Source: Candidatus Dechloromonas phosphorivorans (GTDB lineage Bacteria; Pseudomonadota; Gammaproteobacteria; Burkholderiales; Rhodocyclaceae). Taken from it: a stretch of 64,000 bases of DNA. The DNA lies in the NCBI GenBank assembly GCA_016721185.1, contig JADKIP010000014.1, positions 868,001 to 932,000 of the forward strand, written 5' to 3'. Position numbers and translations under genes: made by a program. Positions 34,981-42,491 of this stretch are shown in pieces; the stretch's first letter is position 1, and the number at the start of each line of letters is the position of its first letter. The notes beneath the pieces are model-generated. The model ran no database searches, was not told where the DNA came from, and saw only the letters and a list, made by a program, of their open reading frames with translations.

Positions 34981-35914
34981 CCTGCAGCCGATGATGACAG
35001 CGATGCGGGTGGCCGGCGTCGATCCAAAGCCCCTGCTGGCCAACGATACCGCCCATCTTGTGGCTTATGGGCAGGACGTGGTCAGTCTGCATGAAATACC
35101 GGGTATTAACCTGACGGCGGCCAGAGTCGATGGTGAGATTCGGGTCAATCTGATTGTTCGCAAATGGGTCAATGTCGAGCAGCCCGTCCATCTTTGCCTC
35201 GGCCTGTTCGAGCCAACCGGCGAACAGAAAATAAGGCTTGCGGTCTGGCTTGAGCCCAATTCACGAGCGTCATTCATTGCGCATTGTCTTTTTACCCGAC
35301 CGCGCTCGGCCAGCCACCAGATGCAGGCTGATTTTACGATTGGCACCGGGGCGGAACTGCGCTACACGGAAAGCCATTTTCATGGCGATTCCGGCGGTAT
35401 GGATGTTCGCCCGACGGCCACCATTCACCTTGGCCGCGACGCCCGGATGTTCTCGGATTTTTCGTTGATCAGTGGCCGGGTAGGTGTGCTGGATATTGAT
35501 TACGACGTTGATGTCGGTGAAAACGCTGTCGCCGAATTTACCAGCAAGGTTTATGGCCGCGGTACCGATCAGATTCGCATTCGTGAGCGCTTGGTCCTTT
35601 CCGGCACCAATGCCCGGGGCTTGATCAAGTCGCGCATCGCGGCGACGGATGATGCGGTCGCCGAAATAATCGGCATGACCGAAGGCAATGCTGCCGGCGC
35701 GCGGGGGCATGTCGACTGTATGGAAATTGTCCGGGATCGCGCCAGGGTGAGTGCCAACCCGATGGTCAAGGTGAGCCATCCCCAGGCCAAAGTGACGCAT
35801 GAAGCGGCGATCGGCAGCGTTGATCACCAGCAACTGGAAACCCTGATGGCGCGGGGGCTGAGCCCGGATGCTGCGGTCGACCTGATTGTGAGCGGTATTT
35901 TGCGTAATGCCTGA
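34970..35914 (+). CDS. SufB/SufD-like scaffold protein (SMS-type)
   Basis: 314 residues from the ATG at 34970 (GGAG 9 nt upstream; a further in-frame ATG lies at 34955). The beta-helical SufB/SufD core is seen in RYTESHFHGDSGG, VGVLDIDYDVDVGENAVAEF and IRERLVLSGTNARGLIKSRI, and the C-terminal SufC-binding segment in EIVRDRARVSANPMVKVSHP and KVTHEAAIGSVDHQQLETLM. Shorter than classical SufB (about 480) and of the size of the minimal SMS protein. With SufC it would build Fe-S clusters. A short duplication straddles the stop codon and the damaged A/C tract follows. Confidence 0.8.
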   Translation: MLRDLQPMMTAMRVAGVDPKPLLANDTAHLVAYGQDVVSLHEIPGINLTAARVDGEIRVNLIVRKWVNVEQPVHLCLGLFEPTGEQKIRLAVWLEPNSRASFIAHCLFTRPRSASHQMQADFTIGTGAELRYTESHFHGDSGGMDVRPTATIHLGRDARMFSDFSLISGRVGVLDIDYDVDVGENAVAEFTSKVYGRGTDQIRIRERLVLSGTNARGLIKSRIAATDDAVAEIIGMTEGNAAGARGHVDCMEIVRDRARVSANPMVKVSHPQAKVTHEAAIGSVDHQQLETLMARGLSPDAAVDLIVSGILRNA

Positions 35915-35934
35915 CTCTGAGCGGTATTTTGCGT
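35889..35934. repeat. 17-bp direct repeat across the SufB/D stop codon
   Basis: TGAGCGGTATTTTGCGT occurs at 35889-35905 and again at 35918-35934, 29 bp apart. The first copy lies in the last codons of the gene and the second lies after its stop. It could be a small tandem duplication or an assembly overlap artefact, since the damaged tract begins about 60 bp later. Confidence 0.6.
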
Positions 35935-35974
35935 CAGACCTGAACCGTGGCGCTGGCACAAATTCTTTAAAACC

Positions 35975-36245
35975 CCGGCCAGACGATCTGCCGGCAAGCT
36001 GAAAAAAAAACAAACCCCAACCCAAAAGAAACACCCAAACAACAAAATCAGGACGGGGGAAAAAAGACCAAAACCCGCCAAATAAAAAATCCGGCCGTAT
36101 CACCAAGGTTCCACCACAAAGCTATTCCCAGAAAAACCCAACCAACCGCACAGCGAACAAGAAGAACCCCCACCAACACCACCCAAGCAGCAGGCACGGA
36201 ACCAGGGAAAAAACCGAAAAACCCAGATTTCCCGGGCAGATTGAT
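35975..36245. other. Hairpin followed by A/C-only low-quality tract
   Basis: A hairpin (CCGGCCAGA 35975-35983 with TCTGCCGG 35987-35994, one bulge) is the likely terminator of the sufC-sufB/D operon. After it, about 36000-36245 contains almost only A and C on this strand, with poly-A and poly-C runs, unlike any neighbour. I see no gene in it; apparent frames are artefacts. Base-calling decay after the hairpin is the most likely cause. The 363-bp gap between SufB/D and AmrS probably contains the AmrS promoter, now unreadable. Confidence 0.6.
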
Positions 36246-36277
36246 CGTCGCAGCAACCTAAAAAGGAATTGTCAGCA

Positions 36278-37390
36278 ATGGACGAAAAGATTGGCATCGA
36301 CCAGCGCCATCCGGCGAAGTACTGGCACAGGCTCGACGATGGGCGCATCCAGTGCGACCTTTGCCCGCGTGACTGCATCCTTCAGGAGGGCCAGCGCGGG
36401 CTGTGTTTTGTCCGGGGCCGGGCTGATGATCAATTGGTGCTGACCACCTACGGGCGTTCCTCCGGGTTCTGTATTGATCCGATCGAAAAAAAGCCGCTGA
36501 ATCATTTTTATCCCGGTTCCAGCGTCTTTTCGTTTGGCACTGCCGGCTGCAATCTGGCCTGCAAGTTCTGTCAGAACTGGGATATCTCGAAGTCGCGCGA
36601 GATGGACAGTCTGATGGACGAAGCGACGCCCAGGGCAATCGCCCAGGCGGCGCGGCGGAGCGGCTGCAAGAGCGTTGCTTTCACCTATAACGATCCGGTT
36701 GTTTTTCTTGAATATGCGCTCGACACTGCGGACGCTTGTCACGACCGGGGGCTGAAGACCGTTGCCGTAACCGCCGGATATATGCACGACGCACCGCGCC
36801 GCGAGTTTTTCGCCAAAATGGATGCGGCCAATATCGACCTGAAGGCATTCACCGACGATTTTTATCACAAGCTGACCGGCGCACACCTGCGACCGGTGCT
36901 GGACACGCTGGCCTACGTTCATCATGAAACCAATTGCTGGCTGGAAATCACCACGCTGCTGATTCCCGGCTACAACGATTCGGATGCCGAGATTGCCCAG
37001 TTGGCGACATGGGTCGCCCAAGAGTTGGGCTTCGACGTGCCCCTGCATTTCAGCGCCTTCCACCCGGAATGGAAAATGCAGAATGTCTTGCCGACGCCCC
37101 ACGCCACGCTGAGCAAGGCACGCCGTATCGCCCTTGATGCCGGCCTGCACTATGTTTATACCGGCAACGTGCATGACATGGAGGGCGATACAACGTTTTG
37201 CCCGTCGTGCGAGCAGGCGTTGATCGTTCGCGACTGGTACGAAATCTGCCGTTACGACCTGACTTCCCAAGGTGCCTGTCCGAAATGTGGCGCCGCTATC
37301 GCCGGGCATTTCAGCAAATACACCCAACCAACGGGGTATCAACGTCCGCCCGCTTTAATCAAGCCTCAGGCTTGGCATGCCGCAAGATGA
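36278..37390 (+). CDS. amrS: AmmeMemoRadiSam-system radical SAM enzyme
   Basis: 370 residues from the ATG at 36278. Radical-SAM cluster motif CNLACKFCQNWD (CxxxCxxC) near residue 90, preceded by a zinc-finger-like CDLCPRDC (about 30) and followed by a C-terminal zinc ribbon (CPSCEQ and CPKCGAAI). FNYDPVVFLEYALDTA-like and IDLKAFTDDFYHKL segments are typical of the PflA-like AmrS branch. The family normally clusters with AMMECR1 and Memo genes; neither is adjacent here. Function in vivo is unknown, though the family is widespread. Expressed with the small membrane protein that overlaps its stop. Confidence 0.9.
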   Translation: MDEKIGIDQRHPAKYWHRLDDGRIQCDLCPRDCILQEGQRGLCFVRGRADDQLVLTTYGRSSGFCIDPIEKKPLNHFYPGSSVFSFGTAGCNLACKFCQNWDISKSREMDSLMDEATPRAIAQAARRSGCKSVAFTYNDPVVFLEYALDTADACHDRGLKTVAVTAGYMHDAPRREFFAKMDAANIDLKAFTDDFYHKLTGAHLRPVLDTLAYVHHETNCWLEITTLLIPGYNDSDAEIAQLATWVAQELGFDVPLHFSAFHPEWKMQNVLPTPHATLSKARRIALDAGLHYVYTGNVHDMEGDTTFCPSCEQALIVRDWYEICRYDLTSQGACPKCGAAIAGHFSKYTQPTGYQRPPALIKPQAWHAAR

Positions 37391-37560
37391 AAAGCTCAAC
37401 ATTCAGAAAGATCGCCGCTGCCAGTCTTCTCGGTATGGGTATTTTGTTGCAGCTATTGGCACCAGAAAACTGGATTGGCCTACTGATCATGGGATTCGCG
37501 GTTTCCATTGAATGCATCGGGATTGCGTTGAAGCGAGGTGCCGGGAAGCGCAATCCGTAG
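37387..37560 (+). CDS. Small two-segment membrane protein
   Basis: 57 residues, the start ATG overlapping the AmrS stop (ATGA). Two hydrophobic stretches are seen: IAAASLLGMGILLQLLA and WIGLLIMGFAVSIECIGIAL, ending in a basic tail KRGAGKRNP. The tight coupling suggests a role with AmrS or with the membrane; no family is recognised. Confidence 0.6.
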   Translation: MKSSTFRKIAAASLLGMGILLQLLAPENWIGLLIMGFAVSIECIGIALKRGAGKRNP

Positions 37561-37621
37561 TGCTGGTTTTTTCCTTGGCGTATCCGCGATGTTTGGCAAG
37601 CGTTGCCAGTCAGCCATGACT

Positions 37622-38494
37622 TCAAGCGTTTTCCGGTGGTGCCGAGGCGCTGAAGAGTTCTGCCATGTGCTGCCAATGCGAGCCTTTCCAATAAACCCGG
37701 CCGCAGGAATCGCAGGTGGTGAATTTCACGTAGTCAGGGTTGGTGCGTACTGAAAGCGGCAGGCTTTCAAAAATTGTATCCCTGCTAACCGGCCGTAAAG
37801 GCTGGTTGCACTCCATGCATAGCGTAAAGGGCCGTTGCTGCGCGGCAAGATTAAGCCGCAGCATGACTTCGTAGAACTGCTGCGGCGGTTTTGTCGTGTG
37901 GATATAGCAGCCGTGGGTAATGACGCGGTGCTTGAGCAGGTCGCGGTCACGGGTCAGGACAACGCGATTTTCCTGCCCGGCAATTTCGGCGATCTCGCCA
38001 TCCTCGAAATCGTTGCGATAAAACGTGTCGAAACCAGCCATTCTGAGCCGGCGCGCCAGACCACCCAGATGGGCGTCGGCGATGAAATGAATGGGCGATG
38101 GCAGTGGCTCGCGTACCACTCGCAGCGGTGATATGTCGAACGTGCCGAAGGGCGGATAGACGGCGATATGGTCGCCATCCCGCAGGCGTTGGTTGAATCT
38201 TGCCGATTCGCCGTTGATCATGATCAGATCGACTTCGGTATGCGGTACGCCGAGCGCTTCGATCATGTGCTTGACGGTCGATGCCCGCGCGCATCTGACG
38301 GCAAACGTCCGCCTGCGATGAACTGGCGACAGAAAATCATTCAACTCGGCGTAAAAGCGAAAGCTGGCGGTCGGCTGCGTGAGCGGATCAAGGCAGCCGG
38401 CCGAGGGCTGGGCAGCGAAATTCAGCAGGCGCCCGGCGCTTGAGCGTTGTGCCACCGGGGGCCGGATGGCTGGTTTGATGATCAGGTCCATCAT
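37622..38494 (-). CDS. Mut7-C RNAse domain protein with ubiquitin-like N-terminus
   Basis: About 290 residues from the ATG at 38494; longer starts at 38512 or 38539 would overlap groEL. The ThiS/ubiquitin-like region (FRFYAELNDFLSPVHRR, then DLIMINGESARFNQRLRDGD) is followed by the Mut7-C PIN-like domain (FIADAHLGGLARRLRMAGFD; VVLTRDRDLLKH) and a zinc ribbon (CMECNQPLRPVS and CDSCGRVYWKGSHW). This fusion is a known uncharacterised RNase-like family. It is 10 nt downstream of the groEL paralog on the same strand, so both are in one transcript, consistent with RNA turnover under stress. Confidence 0.85.
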   Translation of the reverse strand: MMDLIIKPAIRPPVAQRSSAGRLLNFAAQPSAGCLDPLTQPTASFRFYAELNDFLSPVHRRRTFAVRCARASTVKHMIEALGVPHTEVDLIMINGESARFNQRLRDGDHIAVYPPFGTFDISPLRVVREPLPSPIHFIADAHLGGLARRLRMAGFDTFYRNDFEDGEIAEIAGQENRVVLTRDRDLLKHRVITHGCYIHTTKPPQQFYEVMLRLNLAAQQRPFTLCMECNQPLRPVSRDTIFESLPLSVRTNPDYVKFTTCDSCGRVYWKGSHWQHMAELFSASAPPENA

Positions 38495-38504
38495 TAGATA
38501 GGGG

Positions 38505-40124
38505 CTAGCCATGCGCGAGTGCCGCGTCGTGTATCCCATTGTCGGCCCAGGATTCAGCTGAAATCGTCACGCCGATACTGAGAATTGCGCCGGCAACGGA
38601 CGCCGCATTCTGCAAGGCGCAACGCGTCACCCGTGCCGGGTCGATCACGCCCATTTTTAGCAGGTCGCCATAACCACCGGTAGCGGCGTTATAGCCGAAA
38701 GCATTTTGCCCGGCGGCGACCTTGGCGATGATGACAAAAGGTTCGATGCCGGCATTGATCAAAATCTGCCGCAAGGGTTCTTCGAGCGCCCGAAAGAGGA
38801 TATTGATGCCGGCTTGCTGATCCTGATTGGCGCCACTTAACCCCGCCATATGCTTGCGTGCCCGCAATAGCGCTACACCGCCTCCGGGCACAATGCCTTC
38901 ATCCACCGCCGCCCGGGTTGCCCGCATCGCATCTTCCATACGGCTTCGTTTTTCATTCAGCGCGGCTTCGGTGGCGGCACCGATACGGATGACGGCCACA
39001 CCGCCGACCAGCTTGGCGGCACGTTCCTGCAGCTTTTTACGGACGTATTCGCTTTTCGCCGTCTTGACCTCGGCCTGAATCTGCCTGAGACGCGCCTGAA
39101 TGGCCTCTGGATTACCGGCACCGCCAATAATGGTGGTGTGATCCTTTGAAACTTCGATCCGTTTGGCGTGACCCAGATGTTCAAGGCCGACTTGCTTCAG
39201 ATCCACGCCCAGGCTACTGGAAATCAGCGTGCCCCCAGTCAGGGTGGCAATATCCTGAAGCATTGCCTGACGGTATTCACCGATGCCCGGCCCCTTGACC
39301 GCCACGACATTGAGCGAACCGCGCAGGCTGTTCACCACCAGACTCGCCAGCGCCTCACCTTCGACCGTTTCGGCAATGACCAAGAGTGATTTTTTCTCCT
39401 GGGCGACCCTCTCCATCACCGATAGAAGTTCAGCCATGCCCGAAAGTTTTGCATCGCAAATCAGCACGCAGGCATCTTCCAGAACTGCCAGTTGCCGCTC
39501 CCGGTTATTGACGAAATAGTGCGATAGGTACCCGCGCTCGAACTGCATCCCGTCAACCACCGAGAGTTCATTCTCCAAGTGATGGCCATCCTCGATGCTG
39601 ATGTTGCCGTCCGGCCCGACCTGGCTCATCGCCTCGGCAATCAATTCGCCGATCGTGGCATCCCCGTTCGCGGCAAGGGTGGCTACCTGCGCCATTTCGT
39701 CCTTAGTCACGCAGGGTTGCGAGCAGGCTTTCAAACCTTCGACGACGCGCGTTACTGCCAGATCGACGCCGTGTTTCAGCTCGAGCGGATTGATCCCCGC
39801 TGCCACATATTTCAAGCCTTCGCGAACAATCGCCCGGGCCAGCACGGTTGCCGTCGTCGTTCCATCCCCGGCCATTTCGGATGATTTACTCGCGGCTTCC
39901 TTGACCATCGCCGCGCCCATGTTTTCGAGGTGGTCATCAAGCTCGATTTCCCTGGCGACGACAATGCCCGAATTGGCGACCAAGCACTGCCCATGAGGCC
40001 GCGGCAAAATCACATTGCGACCCAGCGGCCCCAAGGTCAGGGCAACGGCATCAGCCAGGGTATTCACCCCGCGGGCAATACTGCTTCGAGCCGTTTCGTG
40101 AAAGGTAATTGTTTTAGACGTCAT
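38505..40124 (-). CDS. groEL: Divergent GroEL paralog lacking key ATPase residues
   Basis: 539 residues. GroEL over its whole length: RGVNTLADAVALTLGPLGRN, AGDGTTTATVLARAI, ATLAANGD, GMQFERGYLSHYF, DIATLTGGTLIS, EDAMRATRAAVDEGIVPGGGV and NAATGGYGDL. Compared with E. coli GroEL the segment that normally reads TITKDGV is LVANSGI, so Lys51 and Asp52 are Asn and Ser, and the KG of TLGPKG is LG. Asp87 (GDGTTT) and Asp398 (MEDAM) remain. The Gly-Gly-Met tail is absent (ends HDAALAHG), and there is no groES neighbour. A GroES-independent or altered-ATPase chaperonin is possible. Operator-like site lies 228 nt upstream. Confidence 0.9.
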   Translation of the reverse strand: MTSKTITFHETARSSIARGVNTLADAVALTLGPLGRNVILPRPHGQCLVANSGIVVAREIELDDHLENMGAAMVKEAASKSSEMAGDGTTTATVLARAIVREGLKYVAAGINPLELKHGVDLAVTRVVEGLKACSQPCVTKDEMAQVATLAANGDATIGELIAEAMSQVGPDGNISIEDGHHLENELSVVDGMQFERGYLSHYFVNNRERQLAVLEDACVLICDAKLSGMAELLSVMERVAQEKKSLLVIAETVEGEALASLVVNSLRGSLNVVAVKGPGIGEYRQAMLQDIATLTGGTLISSSLGVDLKQVGLEHLGHAKRIEVSKDHTTIIGGAGNPEAIQARLRQIQAEVKTAKSEYVRKKLQERAAKLVGGVAVIRIGAATEAALNEKRSRMEDAMRATRAAVDEGIVPGGGVALLRARKHMAGLSGANQDQQAGINILFRALEEPLRQILINAGIEPFVIIAKVAAGQNAFGYNAATGGYGDLLKMGVIDPARVTRCALQNAASVAGAILSIGVTISAESWADNGIHDAALAHG

Positions 40125-40351
40125 GTCGCTCTCATTGCAGGCTCTTGTGGGGTGCTATTCGAGGTTTGCAGCGATGACTGGGACGGGTATTTCGATTGCT
40201 GCGGTCAACGCCCAAAAAAGGCAAAAACCGGATGCCGGCAAGTAGGTGAAGCGACTGAAGATAACCGGAGTGTGTGTTGCAGGTTTTGGCATCACCGAAA
40301 CTATAGGGCGCGCCAAAACCCCGGCAAATACCGATTTCGCGTAATCCGGAC

Positions 40352-40367
40352 TACCGGTTCGCAGGTA
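40352..40367. promoter_or_regulatory. TACC-N8-GGTA site 5, upstream of the groEL paralog
   Basis: TACCGGTTCGCAGGTA lies 228-243 nt upstream of groEL (minus strand), in the 439-bp gap 40125-40563. A second weaker half (TACCGATTTCGCGTAA, 40328-40343) lies beside it. A TATAGT box on the minus strand at about 40298-40307 may be the groEL promoter. The gap also holds a GCTGCGGTCAAC copy (40198-40209) and no gene. Confidence 0.6.
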
Positions 40368-40563
40368 TCGCGGTGAGGCGGTAAGACAGGTGGCTAGTGC
40401 GAGCGTTGGTCGGCAAGAGCGCGGGCTAGCGGAGGGCTAGAGGGGGGGCAGGCAAAGCGGGGCTACGGCATCAGTCCGTCAAGCCGGCGAGCGGCAAGGG
40501 TTGATTTCAGCCGATACTTAAGCAGGTCGCCGGGATGGCTTGCCGCGCCATCCCGGCATCGAA

Positions 40564-41277
40564 TCAAACGACTGGCTCAGCTTTCGGCAACCAGAGACAA
40601 GCGCCTTTCGAGGCCTTGTCGATCAAGCCGAGTACGCGGTCGTGCTCGGCCAGTTCATCTGCGCTGGCGCGCCGGACCAACAGCGGCTTGCGCTCGCGCA
40701 CCGAACCATCCGCCTCCAGTTGCGGGCGAGCCTCGGCATCCGGCTCGATCATCAAAGTGTTCTGACCCCGCGTCATGGCCAGAAAAACGTCAGCCAGCAG
40801 CTCGGTGTCGAGCAATGCGCCGTGCAGGGTGCGGCTGGAGTTGTCGATTTCGTAGCGATCGCACAAGGCATTCAGGTTGTTGCGCTTGCCCGGATGCAAC
40901 TCCTTGGCCATCTTCAGCGTATCGGTGACGCGATTGCAGACTGTTTCAACCGGCACGCGGTCGAGACGACGCAGTTCGGCATTCAAGAAGCCAAGGTCGA
41001 AGGGCGCGTTGTGAATGATTAGTTCGGCACCGTTAATGAACTCCAGGAACTCATCGACAATGTCGGCAAATTTTGGCTTGTCGGCAAGAAACTCAAGCGT
41101 GATGCCATGCACCGCCTGGGCGCCCTCATCGATTTCCCGCTCCGGATTGGTGTATTTGTGCAGATGGCGGCCGGTTAACCGGCGATTGACCATCTCAATG
41201 CAGGCAACTTCGATGATGCGGTGCCCCTGACGCGGGTCGAGGCCGGTGGTTTCAGTATCGAGAACGATTTGTCGCAT
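40564..41277 (-). CDS. dnaQ: DNA polymerase III epsilon subunit
   Basis: 237 residues. DEDDh 3'-5' exonuclease: Exo I RQIVLDTETTGLDPRQGHR, Exo II IIHNAPFDLGFLNAEL, Exo III with LHGALLDTELLADVFLAM (His and Asp of the active site). It proofreads for the replicative polymerase in the core with DnaE. The C-terminal tail (SADELAEHDRVLGLIDKASK) is the polymerase-binding region. It lies 33 nt downstream of rnhA on the same strand; the dnaQ-rnhA pair is common in proteobacteria. Confidence 0.96.
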   Translation of the reverse strand: MRQIVLDTETTGLDPRQGHRIIEVACIEMVNRRLTGRHLHKYTNPEREIDEGAQAVHGITLEFLADKPKFADIVDEFLEFINGAELIIHNAPFDLGFLNAELRRLDRVPVETVCNRVTDTLKMAKELHPGKRNNLNALCDRYEIDNSSRTLHGALLDTELLADVFLAMTRGQNTLMIEPDAEARPQLEADGSVRERKPLLVRRASADELAEHDRVLGLIDKASKGACLWLPKAEPVV

Positions 41278-41310
41278 GTTGTTTCCTCTGTCGTATCTTC
41301 GTTCGCTTTC

Positions 41311-41757
41311 TCAACTCGCCAATTCTTCGATGCCGCGATTGGCCAGCGCATCGGCGCGTTCATTTTCCGGGTGGCCGTTGTGACCCTTGACCCAGATCCA
41401 TTCCAGTTTGTGCTGTTTGACTTGGGCATCGAGCAATTGCCAGAGATCGGCATTCTTGACCGGTTTTTTATCCGCTGTCTTCCAGCCATTGCGCTTCCAG
41501 CCGTGAATCCACTCGTTGATGCCCTTCAGGACGTATTGCGAATCGGTATAAATCTTCCCGTTAATCGGGCGCTTTAGCGCCTCAATGGCGCGGATCGCAG
41601 CCATCAGCTCCATGCGGTTGTTGGTGGTTGCTTTCTCGCCACCCCAGAGTTCTTTTTCTTTGTTCCCAGCGCGCAGGATCGCTCCCCAGCCGCCAGGGCC
41701 GGGGTTCCCCTTGCAGGCGCCATCGGTGAAAATCTCTACCGTTTCTTCAATTGTCAT
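41311..41757 (-). CDS. rnhA: Ribonuclease HI
   Basis: 148 residues. Active-site carboxylates are visible in EIFTDGACKGNPGPGGWGA, NNRMELMAAIRAIEAL and YTDSQYVLKGINEWIHGW, with the basic handle WKTADKKPVKNADLW and C-terminal KGHNGHPENERADALANRG. Degrades RNA of RNA-DNA hybrids in the cytoplasm. The start overlaps the end of the methyltransferase gene by 11 nt; dnaQ follows. Order methyltransferase-rnhA-dnaQ is typical of betaproteobacteria. Confidence 0.96.
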   Translation of the reverse strand: MTIEETVEIFTDGACKGNPGPGGWGAILRAGNKEKELWGGEKATTNNRMELMAAIRAIEALKRPINGKIYTDSQYVLKGINEWIHGWKRNGWKTADKKPVKNADLWQLLDAQVKQHKLEWIWVKGHNGHPENERADALANRGIEELAS

Positions 41758-42463
41758 TACTTTCCTTTTGTGCCATTGGGTGCAGCGCTGCGGCGCGTAC
41801 CGGCTTCTTTTTCCAGTTTGGGGTAATCAAACGCATGCTGTGCACACGCTTGATGGCGCGCAGCATATAAACCCCCCCGGAAAAGTTCCAGCAGCGTTCA
41901 CCGACGGTTTCAATCACCGGCCAGCGTTGCAACCATTGCTGCTGCTCGAAGGGGGGCGCGAAGCAGCCCAGTGTGCCGCGGTCAACCTCAAAACCAAGCA
42001 GTTTTAACCAATCCCTGAGCCGCCTCATCGAGAGATAGCTGCCATGCCAGGGGAAATTGCCGGAACGATTGATCCGTCTTTTCAATCCCCATAGCGAGAG
42101 AGGATTGAAACCAGTAATGATGACCTGACCTTCCGGAATAAGGATGCGCTCAACTTCACGCAGAATCTGGTGCGGATCATCGCTGAACTCCAGCGCATGG
42201 GGCAAAACAACGAGATCGATACTTTGCGAGGCGAAGGGCAGGGCGACAAGATCACAAAGTGCATCAACGGCGCCGGAGTCGCCTGCTTTCTGGCGTAACG
42301 GAATGCGATTGGCCTGCAGAAAATCAAACTGCGGCAGGCCGAGTTGCAAGGCATTAAAACCAAAAACATCGGCCACCGCGGCGTCCAGATTGCGCTGCTC
42401 CCAGCCCATGACGTAACAGCCCTGCGCCGAATTCAGCCAGGTGTCGAGTCCGGGAATTGACAT
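41747..42463 (-). CDS. SAM-dependent methyltransferase (rnhA-linked family)
   Basis: About 238 residues from the ATG at 42463; earlier in-frame ATGs at 42511 and 42529 would run into gloB. The start SIPGLDTWLNSAQGCYVMGW and the segment DLVVLPHALEFSDDPHQILR, then REVERILIPEGQVIITGFNP, match the Methyltransf_11-type protein regularly found between gloB and rnhA in this class. The SAM motif I is degenerate (no clear GxGxG), so activity is uncertain. Divergent from gloB with only 28 nt between starts, so promoters must overlap or lie inside the genes. Confidence 0.85.
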   Translation of the reverse strand: MSIPGLDTWLNSAQGCYVMGWEQRNLDAAVADVFGFNALQLGLPQFDFLQANRIPLRQKAGDSGAVDALCDLVALPFASQSIDLVVLPHALEFSDDPHQILREVERILIPEGQVIITGFNPLSLWGLKRRINRSGNFPWHGSYLSMRRLRDWLKLLGFEVDRGTLGCFAPPFEQQQWLQRWPVIETVGERCWNFSGGVYMLRAIKRVHSMRLITPNWKKKPVRAAALHPMAQKESNDN

Positions 42464-42491
42464 CCGGCGTCGCTGACTTGATAGTTCCGGT

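Noticed and set aside
35270..36106. 278-codon minus-strand frame
   Set aside because: Antisense of the SufB/D-like gene and extends into the damaged A/C tract.
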